Source: JAKLHL01 sp964411885 (lineage in GTDB: Bacteria; Bdellovibrionota; JAFGOL01). From it: a stretch of DNA of 41,760 nucleotides. How positions within the stretch are numbered: the stretch's first letter is position 1; every line of letters starts with the position of its first letter. A program made the position numbers and the translations under genes. The stretch spans positions 1 through 41,760 of the forward strand of contig CAYPMK010000010.1 of assembly GCA_964411885.1 (NCBI GenBank). Direction: 5' to 3'. The notes below the pieces were generated by a model, which had not been told where the DNA came from, searched no databases, and saw only the letters and a list, made by a program, of their open reading frames with translations. Below, piece after piece: positions 32,875 to 40,828 of the stretch.

Positions 32875-33288
32875 GTGAAAAACTACAGAAAACATCTTGA
32901 TAGAATAGATGGAGACATACTGGTCATACCAGTATCTCCACCGCTTATGCCCTTGGGCGGTATCGCTTCTGCTGTTGACTGGAGATTGAATTCAATAATA
33001 TCTCATACTATCGCAGAAGAACGGTTCAATGGTCATTCTGGATCTTTACTACTTATTCCAACCAACAATAAAATAAACTCAAGGTTCGTTCTCCTTGTTG
33101 GATTTGGTAAGAACTTTAAAAACGAGATAACAAAAACATTAAAAGGGTTAAAAATAAATGATCTTTGTATAGTTATATCAAAACAATTCAAAAAAGAGAT
33201 AAAAGCATCAACCTTTGAAGCTAATACAGTTAAAGAACATGATATTGGAGAAGAAAAATTATTCATATTCAAAGGTGTTGAAATATAG
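32875..33288 (+). CDS. Stand-alone leucyl-aminopeptidase N-terminal-like (macro-fold) protein
   Basis: 137 residues from GTG 32875, chosen because the domain begins here and the promoter -10 lies 8 bases before; the ATG at 32830 is in the promoter. The sequence RIDGDILVIPVSPPLMPLGG followed by IASAVDWRLNSIISHTI matches the N-terminal domain of M17 aminopeptidases (usually DCLVVPV...PLRG...DWRL), but the catalytic metal domain is wholly absent. Such M17-N-only proteins occur in deltaproteobacteria with no known function; the fold can bind nucleotides or ADP-ribose-like ligands. It precedes comF by 61 bases on the same strand. Confidence 0.7.
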   Translation: MKNYRKHLDRIDGDILVIPVSPPLMPLGGIASAVDWRLNSIISHTIAEERFNGHSGSLLLIPTNNKINSRFVLLVGFGKNFKNEITKTLKGLKINDLCIVISKQFKKEIKASTFEANTVKEHDIGEEKLFIFKGVEI

Positions 33289-33349
33289 ACACTTAGCAAA
33301 CCAACATAAAGGTGAATAAACAAGGTCCTCGTCTTGCAATAATAAACTC

Positions 33350-33970
33350 ATGAGATGCGAACTGTGTAATAAAAAGTTTAGCATTCTTAAAACAGGTCTT
33401 TGTCCATCTTGTTATGGTGGACTAGAGCCCATAATCTATTCTAAACATCTAATGGATTCTGAACATCACACTTTTAAAATAAACGTACTATATTCATACT
33501 CTGGTACAGCCAAAGAACTCGTCTATAGATTCAAATTTCTAAAACAAGTAGATGTTTCAAAGATCATAATTACTTTGATCTTACAAAGTTTAGATCTTAA
33601 GAATAATTTTGACCTCATAGTACCTGTACCCTCTCACCCTATTGACGAGATAAAAAGAGGCTACTCACACATGGATGTAATAGCCCATAAAATATCAAGA
33701 TCAAGTTCCATAAATTATGAACCCATATTAAAGAGGTGTTTTTTTCCTGTATTTAGAAGGAACCAAAAACTTCGTAACAAAAAACAAAGAATTTTTAACA
33801 AACAAAGATTTGCCTTAAGACCAAGAATGACAACAATAAAAAACAAAAGGATATTACTCTTAGACGACGTAATGACTACAGGGGCAACCATAAAAGATTG
33901 CTCAAGATTACTTTATAATAATGGTGCTGATTTTGTAGAAGCAGTGTGTTTTTGTCTTACTCGCCTTTAG
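33350..33970 (+). CDS. ComF family phosphoribosyltransferase-like protein
   Basis: 206 residues. An N-terminal zinc ribbon (Cys3, Cys6, Cys18, Cys21) is followed by a type I PRTase fold with DLIVPVPSHPIDEIKRGYSH and the PRPP loop ILLLDDVMTTGATIKDCSRL. ComF proteins support DNA uptake or nucleotide salvage; the role here is unproven, and no other competence genes are visible. No Shine-Dalgarno. The 3' end overlaps pth on the other strand by 14 bases. Confidence 0.88.
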   Translation: MRCELCNKKFSILKTGLCPSCYGGLEPIIYSKHLMDSEHHTFKINVLYSYSGTAKELVYRFKFLKQVDVSKIIITLILQSLDLKNNFDLIVPVPSHPIDEIKRGYSHMDVIAHKISRSSSINYEPILKRCFFPVFRRNQKLRNKKQRIFNKQRFALRPRMTTIKNKRILLLDDVMTTGATIKDCSRLLYNNGADFVEAVCFCLTRL

Positions 33971-34565
33971 GATCATTAAGTGGTTTTGACATTAAACTTC
34001 TTGCCTTTTGTATACCAAATATCATGTATTCGACTATAAATCTTTTACTCCTAGGAAAACAATCTTCCCACATAAAATCCCATTCTTCTTTTGTAAAATC
34101 ATCTAGTACATGATCTGCCGTGCCTATTCTCTTATCAGAAGGTCTACCAACGCCCAATCTTATACGAATAAACTTGTCTGTGTTAAGTTCTGTGATTATG
34201 CTCTTAATACCATTGTGTCCGCCATCTCCGCCGCTATCTTTTATTTTTATTTGACCGAACTCAAGATCTACGTCGTCATGAACTATCATAAGGTTGCTTG
34301 CAAGATCTAGGTCCTTTTCTTTTGCTTTTACAAGCCCAACAACTTTTCTTACAGCTTCTCCACTAAGGTTCATATATGTAAGTGGTTTTATTATTTCTAC
34401 TTTGTTCCTTTGTATTTTTAATTCTGCATTAGAATACAAACTGTTCTCTTGTAAAGCCTTACCGTTAAACTCATTATACAAGTAATCAAGAAACAAAAAC
34501 CCGGCGTTGTGCCGGGTCTTTGAATATTTCGAACCTGGATTGCCAAGCCCAACTATTATGAACAT
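33957..34565 (-). CDS. pth: Peptidyl-tRNA hydrolase
   Basis: 202 residues. Signature start MFIIVGLGNPGSKYSKTRHN with catalytic His and Asn, then PLTYMNLSGEAV, VHDDVDLEFGQIKI, GGDGGHNGIKSI. Recycles peptidyl-tRNA dropped from ribosomes. It follows rplY by 8 bases, the common rplY-pth pair. The catalytic segment TRHNAGF is encoded with GC-rich codons that form a terminator-like hairpin (separate entry). Confidence 0.96.
   Translation of the reverse strand: MFIIVGLGNPGSKYSKTRHNAGFLFLDYLYNEFNGKALQENSLYSNAELKIQRNKVEIIKPLTYMNLSGEAVRKVVGLVKAKEKDLDLASNLMIVHDDVDLEFGQIKIKDSGGDGGHNGIKSIITELNTDKFIRIRLGVGRPSDKRIGTADHVLDDFTKEEWDFMWEDCFPRSKRFIVEYMIFGIQKARSLMSKPLNDPKGE
34499..34517 (-). terminator. Terminator-like hairpin inside the 5' end of pth
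   Basis: Minus-strand RNA ACCCGGC, loop ACAAC, GCCGGGU, then UUUUGUUUC: a 7-bp GC-rich stem and a U-tract within codons of pth that encode the catalytic TRHNAGFLF segment. It has the form of an intrinsic terminator. Whether it works when ribosomes cover it is unknown. Confidence 0.5.
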
Positions 34566-34573
34566 AGTCGTAA

Positions 34574-35296
34574 TTACTTCTTGTCCTTTTTAGCTTCTTT
34601 ACCAGCGTCAGCTGTTTTTGCATCAGCTTTAGCGGCACCTTCTGCGGCAGGTTTAGCTTCTGCCCCCTCTGTGGCTGCTGCAGCCTCTGCACCCTCTGCG
34701 CCTTCTGCAGGAGTAGCAGGAGTTTCAACTTTCTCTTTAACGATCTTAACAGATATTACAGCGAAAGATTTGTCATCAACGATCCTTACGCCATCTGCAA
34801 CCTTAATATCAGATACGTGAATAACGTCGTTAAGATTCATCTGACTTATGTCAACAGAGATCTTTTCTGGTATGTCTGTTGGTAAACATTCTACCTTTAT
34901 TTGTCTTCTCTGAACGTCTATAACTCCACCCTGTTTAAGACCAGCAGGCTCACCAACAAATTCTATAGGAAGACTAATAGTGAGTTTTTCGCCCTTTCTT
35001 ATGGCTATAAGGTCTACATTCAAATAAACATCTGTAATAGGATCTTTCTGAACTTCTTTTATAAGAGCAGACATCCCATTAAGTTTTGAATCCTGTGATT
35101 TAAAAACAAGAACAGAAGATCTTCCGTGCTTGTTTATGAGTTTGGCGAATTCAGTAACTTGTAGAGAAAGATTTATATTCTGTTCCATGCCTCTACCATA
35201 AAGGATAGCAGGTATATTACCTTCTCCTCTGAATCTACTTAACTCGTTCTTGGTCATCTGACCTCTTGGTGTTACATTGATCTCAATACTTTTCAT
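34574..35296 (-). CDS. rplY: 50S ribosomal protein bL25, CTC form
   Basis: 240 residues. N-terminal bL25 5S-rRNA-binding fold (FRGEGNIPAILYGRG, KHGRSSVLVFKSQD), C-terminal TL5/CTC beta domain (LPIEFVGEPAGLKQGGVIDV), then a low-complexity Ala/Glu/Lys tail of about 50 residues. GGAGG precedes the ATG by 9 bases. Between prs and pth as in many deltaproteobacteria. Confidence 0.95.
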   Translation of the reverse strand: MKSIEINVTPRGQMTKNELSRFRGEGNIPAILYGRGMEQNINLSLQVTEFAKLINKHGRSSVLVFKSQDSKLNGMSALIKEVQKDPITDVYLNVDLIAIRKGEKLTISLPIEFVGEPAGLKQGGVIDVQRRQIKVECLPTDIPEKISVDISQMNLNDVIHVSDIKVADGVRIVDDKSFAVISVKIVKEKVETPATPAEGAEGAEAAAATEGAEAKPAAEGAAKADAKTADAGKEAKKDKK

Positions 35297-35323
35297 TTTA
35301 ACAAACCTCCGTCGTTGTTACAC

Positions 35324-36274
35324 TTATATGAAAAGGGAACTCACTGATTCCCTTAAATGTATCCTTCTTATAGCTTCACCTAACAATGATGATATTGAAA
35401 GAACCTTTATCTTTGCAAGGTTCTTAGATTGGTCGTTCTGTGGAATACTATCTGTAATATAAACTGCAGACAAAACAGATTCATGTATCCTTGATATTGC
35501 AGGACCAGAAAGAACGCCGTGAGTTGCCGCAGCAATAACCTTTACAGCCCCGTTGTCTTTTACGGCTTGAGCTGTGTTGCATAGTGTTCCTGCTGTGTCT
35601 ATCATATCGTCTATTATTAATGCCACAGTATCTTTAACGTCGCCAATAAGGTGCATTAACTTTGCTTCATTTGGAGCAGTACGTCTTTTATCAACTATCG
35701 CAAGACCACATCCAAGTTTTGATGCAAACCATCTTGCTCTATCAACACCACCTGCATCAGGAGAAACTATAGTAAGTTTTTGTCCTTGGAATTCTGTTTG
35801 TATCTTGTTCAAAAGAACAGGTGCGGCATAGATATTATCGAAAGGCATATTAAAGAAACCTTGTATCTGTCCTGAGTGAAGATCTACGCTGAGTACCCTT
35901 GTGGCACCAGCTGTTTCAAGGACATCTGCAATAAGCCTTGCTGTTATTGGTGTTCTTGGAGTAACTTTTCTATCTTGTCTTGCATAACCAAAATATGGAA
36001 TGATCACGTTAACACTTCTTGCAGAAGCTCTTTTACAAGTATCGAGTATTACCATTAACTCTACAAGATTGTCATTCACTGGTGGGCATGTAGATTGAAT
36101 AAGATATACATCGTTCCCACGTATACTTTCTTTTATTTCTATAAAAACTTCGCCGTCGGCAAAACGTTTAACTTCCATTGGAGTTATTGGAACACCAAGA
36201 TAACCAGAAACCTTTTTCGCAAGCTCAGGGTTAGAAGTTCCTGTCAAAAGTTTCATGCATCCATCCATGTTCAT
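35324..36274 (-). CDS. prs: Ribose-phosphate pyrophosphokinase
   Basis: 316 residues, the family length. Makes PRPP from ribose 5-phosphate and ATP. Motifs: FADGEVFIEIKESIRGNDVY, YFGYARQDRK, VDLHSGQIQGFF, and the PRPP loop ALIIDDMIDTAGTLC. ATG 36274 follows GGAG by 9 bases. It is 45 bases after tRNA-Gln. Confidence 0.97.
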   Translation of the reverse strand: MNMDGCMKLLTGTSNPELAKKVSGYLGVPITPMEVKRFADGEVFIEIKESIRGNDVYLIQSTCPPVNDNLVELMVILDTCKRASARSVNVIIPYFGYARQDRKVTPRTPITARLIADVLETAGATRVLSVDLHSGQIQGFFNMPFDNIYAAPVLLNKIQTEFQGQKLTIVSPDAGGVDRARWFASKLGCGLAIVDKRRTAPNEAKLMHLIGDVKDTVALIIDDMIDTAGTLCNTAQAVKDNGAVKVIAAATHGVLSGPAISRIHESVLSAVYITDSIPQNDQSKNLAKIKVLSISSLLGEAIRRIHLRESVSSLFI

Positions 36275-36319
36275 TTTTTTAACTCCTTATTTTTTATATT
36301 AGGACACACCATCAACAAC

Positions 36320-36396
36320 TGGCTGGGGCGCCAGGACTCGAACCTGGGAAATGCAAGGATCAAAACCTTGTGCCTTACCAGCTTGGCTACGCCCCA
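36320..36396 (-). tRNA. tRNA-Gln (TTG)
   Basis: 77 nt with encoded CCA. Acceptor TGGGGCG/CGCCCCA; anticodon stem CAAGG/CCTTG with loop TTTTGAT, anticodon TTG; T arm CCAGGTTCGAGTCCTGG. It sits 9 bases after spoVG and 45 before prs in one direction, so it is probably processed from the protein-coding transcript. Confidence 0.96.
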
Positions 36397-36405
36397 AGCA
36401 TTTCC

Positions 36406-36708
36406 TTACGAGCCTGTATGATCTGTATCGTAATCCTTCTTGGTTGCTTCAGGTGACTTTAGTGTTTCGTTGTATTTGTCAAAGATAGCTTTTTCTAAAG
36501 TCTCTCTCATCTCTGCATTAGAAGGATGAACTATGTCACGATAGCTTCCATCTTTCATTCTTCTGCTAGGCATAGCAACGAACAACCTGTTGTTCCCTTG
36601 GATAACTTTGAGGTCGCGAACTACAAAGCAATTCTCGAATGTAACTGTAACGTACGCTTTGAGCTTGTCTTCGTTCACTGGGTAAACTTTAATTTCTGTG
36701 ATCTTCAT
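36406..36708 (-). CDS. spoVG: SpoVG family regulator
   Basis: 100 residues from ATG 36708, which overlaps the ispE stop (ATGA); the longer frame start at 36747 is inside ispE. Begins MKITEIKVYPVNEDKLKAYV and contains VAMPSRRMKDGSYRDIVHPS, the SpoVG core, a site-specific DNA/RNA-binding protein in Firmicutes and Borrelia. In Gram-negatives it is found mostly in deltaproteobacteria, adjoining ispE/prs as here. Confidence 0.95.
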   Translation of the reverse strand: MKITEIKVYPVNEDKLKAYVTVTFENCFVVRDLKVIQGNNRLFVAMPSRRMKDGSYRDIVHPSNAEMRETLEKAIFDKYNETLKSPEATKKDYDTDHTGS

Positions 36709-37574
36709 ACTGAACCTCTCAATACTTTTGTTGTGCAGAAGAACCATTCTTTTGGAACAGCTTCGTAGGTCTTAGAAGGGTCTTTGTCAAAAATAGCAAA
36801 AACAGCACTTCCGCTTCCACTCATCATGCATACAAGGGGACTAGCCTTGTTAAGAAAGTGCTTAACTTCTAAGATCTGGGGAACCATTCTAACACTTGGA
36901 CCCTCAAGATCATTAGAAAGTCCAACAAGTTCACCTGCATCTTTAAGCCCTTGAAAAGTCAAACTTCTCAAGTGTTCCTTGCGTTTAGCATTTAAGCTTT
37001 TTAATGTCAAATTCAAAGTAATATTGCTATAGACCTTGGCAGTATCAAGCCCAGCAAGGGGTTTTGTCACTACCACCCAATAGTCCTTCAAAATATCAAA
37101 GGAACTTAATATTTCTCCTATCCCCTCAACATAACAGGGTTTTTTCTTTAAAAAGAACGGTACATCTGCCCCAACACCAAGACCTATTAGTTCCATCTCT
37201 TTTTGGCTGAGTCTTAAATCCAAAAGTTCGTTACATGCTAGTATAAAACTTGCGGCATCAGAACTGCCCCCACCAAGCCCTGCTTGAAAGGGTATGTTCT
37301 TTTTTATATTAACCGTAAAACCGTTATTAAGTTTGCAGCGTTCTTTAATTGCCACATATGCTTTGTAGACGGTGTTTTTTTGCTTTTCTACATTAAAGGC
37401 AAAGGGGCCAATGGTGTTAATGTCCATATTGTTGCTGTTTTTGTCTAACGTTATATCTAGCTCATCATAAAGCCCAATAGGCAAAAATATAGACGCCAGT
37501 TCATGATAACCGTTAGGTCTTTTATCTGTAAGATAAAGGCCAAGATTAACTTTTGCTGGCGCTAAATATTTCAT
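36705..37574 (-). CDS. ispE: 4-diphosphocytidyl-2-C-methyl-D-erythritol kinase
   Basis: 289 residues. GHMP kinase of the MEP isoprenoid pathway: APAKVNLGLYLTDKRPNGYH (5-24), ATP loop PFQAGLGGGSSDAA (95-108), C-terminal MMSGSGSAVFAIFD. The start overlaps the degP-like stop by 4 bases (ATGA) and the stop overlaps spoVG. Confidence 0.95.
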   Translation of the reverse strand: MKYLAPAKVNLGLYLTDKRPNGYHELASIFLPIGLYDELDITLDKNSNNMDINTIGPFAFNVEKQKNTVYKAYVAIKERCKLNNGFTVNIKKNIPFQAGLGGGSSDAASFILACNELLDLRLSQKEMELIGLGVGADVPFFLKKKPCYVEGIGEILSSFDILKDYWVVVTKPLAGLDTAKVYSNITLNLTLKSLNAKRKEHLRSLTFQGLKDAGELVGLSNDLEGPSVRMVPQILEVKHFLNKASPLVCMMSGSGSAVFAIFDKDPSKTYEAVPKEWFFCTTKVLRGSV

Positions 37575-39019
37575 GAATTGAACGCTATTATTATTGTGGC
37601 GTCCCCTCTTTTTAGTCTAAGCATATTCATGCCCTTTTCTTTATAATGTTTATAGAAGCTGCTAACATCTGTTATTTTTTGTCTGTTAACTTCTAACACA
37701 ACGTCCCCCGTTTCTACTCCAGCCATTGCTGCAGCAGAGTCATCGTCTATTTTTTTAACTACAAGACCCTCGCTGGTCTTTTCAAGATATAGACCTGTCT
37801 TATTTGCCTTATCAGAAGTACCCGTTGTATCTGTAACAGTATCATCACCTGCTTTTTTTTCTGATAACACAACACTAAAAGTCTTTTTTGAATTATCCCT
37901 TATTACCTCTACAGGATATGTTCTACCAGACTGAGCTCTTTTAACTGCAAGACTAAGGTCTAGTGCTGTTTTAATTTCTTGCCCATCAAAAGCAACTACG
38001 ACGTCATAAGGTTTTAGTCCTGCTTTTTGTGCAGGAGAATTAGGCATAACCTCTGTTATCAAAGCTCCCTGCTCGACGTTCTTTAGCTTCATGCTGCCAG
38101 CTATCTCGTCTGTAAGTTCAGACAAAGAAACACCAAGCCATCCATGTTTATGTACTATTTTTTCTCCTCTTGAGAGCCTTAACAGATTTTGTTTGACGTT
38201 GTTAACAGGTATTGCAAAACCAATACCCTCTATTGGAATAAAACCCATTTGTCTGTTTATTGCAGTGTTTATCCCTATGACCTCTCCATTTATATTAACG
38301 AGTGGTCCGCCAGAATTACCTGGGTTTATTGCCGCATCTGTTTGTATAAAGTCGCTGTACATATTTATGTCTGGCAAGATCCTTCCTTTTGCAGAAACAA
38401 TACCAACAGTGACTGTGTTGGATTGACCAACTGGGTTGCCTATTGCCATTACCCATTCACCAACCTCTGTTTTAGATGAGTCACCAAGGTATACAAAAGG
38501 AAGATCTTTTTTTGCATTTATCTTTATTAATGCAACGTCTATTTCTGGATCAGACCCCATGAGTTTTGCTTCATAGGTACGGCCATCTATAAGCTTAACA
38601 CTTATCTTATCTGCATCCTGTATAACGTGGTTGTTTGTAACTATATATCCGTCTTTGTTTATTATAAAACCAGAACCAAGCGAGGTACTTTTTCTTTCTC
38701 TTGGCATTTGTTGCCTTGGCCCCATACGTCTACCCATGAACTGCTCAAGCATTTTGAACATTTCATCATCGTAAAAGCCCTGCTCTCTCATTTTAATTGT
38801 CTGAGATGTAAAGATGTTAACAACTGCAGGGTTAACCTCTTTTGCAAGATCAACAAAAACATTCCTTGTTTTGTAGACGTCTGAGTTCTTAAAATTAGCG
38901 ATGTTCTGTTTTTTCTCGTACCACACTTGTTGTGAGTTCAAATTAGCGGAACCAAGAACAAGCCCGACGATCAACGCAAGTGCTACTGAAACAAAAAAAT
39001 TAACTTTTCTTTTCTTCAT
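37571..39019 (-). CDS. Periplasmic serine protease, DegP/HtrA family (Do)
   Basis: 482 residues. Signal/anchor segment 7-28. Trypsin-like domain with the triad His131 (NNHVI), Asp161 (EIDVALIKI) and Ser236 (GNSGGPL). Two PDZ domains follow: GWLGVSLSELTDEIAGSMKL onward, and a shorter second one from about 405 (KTGLYLEKTSEGLVVKKIDD). Protein quality control in the envelope; DegP versus DegQ cannot be decided. Overlaps the DUF1844 gene by 20 bases. Followed without a gap by ispE. Confidence 0.94.
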   Translation of the reverse strand: MKKRKVNFFVSVALALIVGLVLGSANLNSQQVWYEKKQNIANFKNSDVYKTRNVFVDLAKEVNPAVVNIFTSQTIKMREQGFYDDEMFKMLEQFMGRRMGPRQQMPRERKSTSLGSGFIINKDGYIVTNNHVIQDADKISVKLIDGRTYEAKLMGSDPEIDVALIKINAKKDLPFVYLGDSSKTEVGEWVMAIGNPVGQSNTVTVGIVSAKGRILPDINMYSDFIQTDAAINPGNSGGPLVNINGEVIGINTAINRQMGFIPIEGIGFAIPVNNVKQNLLRLSRGEKIVHKHGWLGVSLSELTDEIAGSMKLKNVEQGALITEVMPNSPAQKAGLKPYDVVVAFDGQEIKTALDLSLAVKRAQSGRTYPVEVIRDNSKKTFSVVLSEKKAGDDTVTDTTGTSDKANKTGLYLEKTSEGLVVKKIDDDSAAAMAGVETGDVVLEVNRQKITDVSSFYKHYKEKGMNMLRLKRGDATIIIAFNS

Positions 39020-39272
39020 CTCTTTTCACCTCATTAACGTATGTCATATGTAAGTGATAAAGGATATTCTCCATAAGGTCTGTCTCATCCTTAGTGAGAT
39101 TACCCTTGGTTTTTTCTTTGAGTATTTCTAACAGATCTATTTGTTGTTTTGCAACGATAAGGTTTTTTTCTACTTTTTGGCTTAGTGGGTTTGGAGCTAG
39201 TCCAAGTGAACAATACGCCGATGAAGCCATTGACATAAGGAAAGTTGAAAAATCTATTTTTGTTTCTGACAT
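39000..39272 (-). CDS. DUF1844 protein
   Basis: 90 residues. The pattern IDFSTFLMSMASSAYCSLGL, then VAKQQIDLLEILKEKTKGNL and ETDLMENILYHLHMTYVNEV is the whole DUF1844 family signature, a small helical protein common in deltaproteobacteria and Acidobacteria with unknown function. Wedged between htpX (1-base gap) and the degP-like gene (overlap), so a link with envelope proteostasis is plausible. Confidence 0.88.
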   Translation of the reverse strand: MSETKIDFSTFLMSMASSAYCSLGLAPNPLSQKVEKNLIVAKQQIDLLEILKEKTKGNLTKDETDLMENILYHLHMTYVNEVKRDEEKKS

Positions 39273-39273
39273 C

Positions 39274-40125
39274 TTAAGCCTCCATTAGTTTTCTTATTCT
39301 ATCTTCTGTAGAAGGATGCGTCATAAATAGTCCAAGTAACGCCCCACCACTTAATGGGTTCATTATGAACATGTGTGCAGTCTCGCTAGAAGCGTTGTGC
39401 ATGGTGTAACCTCTTTTATAAAAAGCATCTATTTTTCTTAAAGAGTTAGCAAGTGGCATGCCTGTACCTATTAGTTTTTTAGAACCTTTGTCTGCCATAT
39501 ATTCTCTAGATCTAGAAATACCAGCCTGTATTAAAGCTGCAGCGATAGGCGCAAGAATTATCACAAGTATCGTACTAAAAAGACCACCGTTCCGGTTCTC
39601 TCCGTCTCTGCCACCCATGCCTCCAAATATCATTCCCCATTTTGCGATCATGGTTATATGTACTATTGCAGACGCTATAACTGCCGCAAAGGTTTGCACC
39701 AAGGTATCCCTATTCTTTATGTGAGTAACTTCGTGAGCTATTACAGCCTCTATTTCTTCTGATGATAGAGCATTTAAAAGACCCTGTGTTGCAGCTATTG
39801 CAGAGTGTTTTGGATTCCTTCCTGTAGCAAAAGCATTTGGTGCCTGATCTGGAACTATGTAAACCCTTGGCATTGGTAGCCCTGCTTTCCTTGTTAGTTT
39901 TTCAACCATTTCATATAGTCCACTTGCATGCCCTCTATCTACTGGTTGAGCCTTGTACATACTAAGTACTATTTTGTCGCTAAACCAAAGAGAGATAACG
40001 TTGAACACCAAAGAGAACACCAGCGCTATCATAAGCCCGTTATGTCCACCTAAAAGTTGTCCTATAAGAAGAAAGAGTCCAGATAATAATCCTATCAACA
40101 GATATGTCTTTAATATATTTTTCAT
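39274..40125 (-). CDS. htpX: Zinc metalloprotease HtpX
   Basis: 283 residues. Two N-terminal TM helices (8-50), zinc motif HEVTHIKNRD (131-140), two more TM helices (about 145-200), and third zinc ligand Glu in SREYMADKGS. Membrane-protein quality control at the inner membrane. Shine-Dalgarno AAGGAGG 5 bases before the ATG, and a strong promoter about 30 bases upstream. Confidence 0.95.
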   Translation of the reverse strand: MKNILKTYLLIGLLSGLFLLIGQLLGGHNGLMIALVFSLVFNVISLWFSDKIVLSMYKAQPVDRGHASGLYEMVEKLTRKAGLPMPRVYIVPDQAPNAFATGRNPKHSAIAATQGLLNALSSEEIEAVIAHEVTHIKNRDTLVQTFAAVIASAIVHITMIAKWGMIFGGMGGRDGENRNGGLFSTILVIILAPIAAALIQAGISRSREYMADKGSKKLIGTGMPLANSLRKIDAFYKRGYTMHNASSETAHMFIMNPLSGGALLGLFMTHPSTEDRIRKLMEA

Positions 40126-40156
40126 GCAACCTCCTTTAGTCTAAATTCACAAAGGG

Positions 40157-40185
40157 AATATAGGTACTGATATAAGCAAAGTCAA
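40157..40185 (-). promoter_or_regulatory. Sigma-70-like promoter for the htpX operon
   Basis: Minus strand TTGACT (40180-40185), 17-base spacer, TATATT (40157-40162). Expected start near 40150, giving a 25-base leader with a Shine-Dalgarno. It probably drives htpX, DUF1844, degP-like, ispE, spoVG, tRNA-Gln, prs, rplY and pth. Confidence 0.75.
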
Positions 40186-40281
40186 GGTTACTTGCACTTG
40201 GGCCCTGGCTAGTGTTTGCCCTCAGGCTTGTGGGGCTGTTAAAAAGTGGCGAGAACCCTTTTTTTCTGTTAAAGTTTTTAC
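40186..40281 (+). promoter_or_regulatory. GC-rich, structured leader before the NusG-like gene
   Basis: A GC-rich island in AT-rich DNA: several self-complementary pieces (GGGCCC; CACT...AGTG; GGGC...GCCC; CCTG...CAGG) and AAAAAG...CTTTTT ahead of the ATG. It includes GCTGTTAA, an 8-mer also in the JUMPstart element. It may be an RNA leader or recruitment site for the antiterminator. No Shine-Dalgarno; a weak TAAAGT lies 7 bases before the ATG. Confidence 0.35.
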
Positions 40282-40788
40282 ATGAGTGCAGACACGTTAA
40301 ATACGCTAAAGTGGTTCGTTGTAATGACAAAACCCGGTAAACAAGACGAAGTTGTAAAACGTCTTAGTGGAGCAGGGTTTGAAGTGTTCGACCCAAAATT
40401 AAAACAATACAGCCACAAAAGAACACAATACGTTATACGTGTATTATTCCCGCTCTACACCTTTGTAAAACTAGATATTCAAAAAGATCACCGTCTTATA
40501 AACTACACACGTGGGGTGTTAAGGATACTCGGTGTTGGCGGAGTTCCACACCCTGTTAGCGATACTATAGTTGAAAAGATCAGGAACAGTTGTGATGAAA
40601 ACGGTGTAATAAATGCAAAATACACAGAAGAAGATATTAAAGAAGGTGACAAAGTAAGAATAACCAGTGGCCCACTACAAGGCATAGAGGCCGTGGTATC
40701 TGGACTATATAACGATCAACAAAGAATAGAGATATTAATGGACCTTCTAAAAGTTTCACTCCCAGAAAAACACGTTAAAAAAGTGTAA
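40282..40788 (+). CDS. NusG-family specialised antiterminator (RfaH/UpxY/LoaP-like)
   Basis: 168 residues. NGN domain 10-100 (WFVVMTKPGKQDEVVKRLSG, RVLFPLYTFVKLD) and a C-terminal KOW domain (IKEGDKVRITSGPLQGIEAV). Compared with core NusG it has the GFEVFDPKLKQYSHKRTQYV segment and lacks the long NusG insert, as in RfaH-type paralogs that antiterminate polysaccharide operons. The next gene is a sugar-phosphate transferase that begins such operons, which supports this. Confidence 0.85.
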   Translation: MSADTLNTLKWFVVMTKPGKQDEVVKRLSGAGFEVFDPKLKQYSHKRTQYVIRVLFPLYTFVKLDIQKDHRLINYTRGVLRILGVGGVPHPVSDTIVEKIRNSCDENGVINAKYTEEDIKEGDKVRITSGPLQGIEAVVSGLYNDQQRIEILMDLLKVSLPEKHVKKV

Positions 40789-40828
40789 CTTGCGTTGGAA
40801 TTGATATAGTGTTAAGCAAGCATTTATT

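Noticed and set aside
34486..34728. Minus-strand 80-residue Leu/Gln-rich frame across rplY and pth
   Set aside because: It is a shadow of the Ala-rich rplY tail in another frame, caused by GC-biased low-complexity codons.
40221..40260. A true JUMPstart/ops element
   Set aside because: Only GCTGTTAA and a GGCG match; the essential GGTAGC core is missing.
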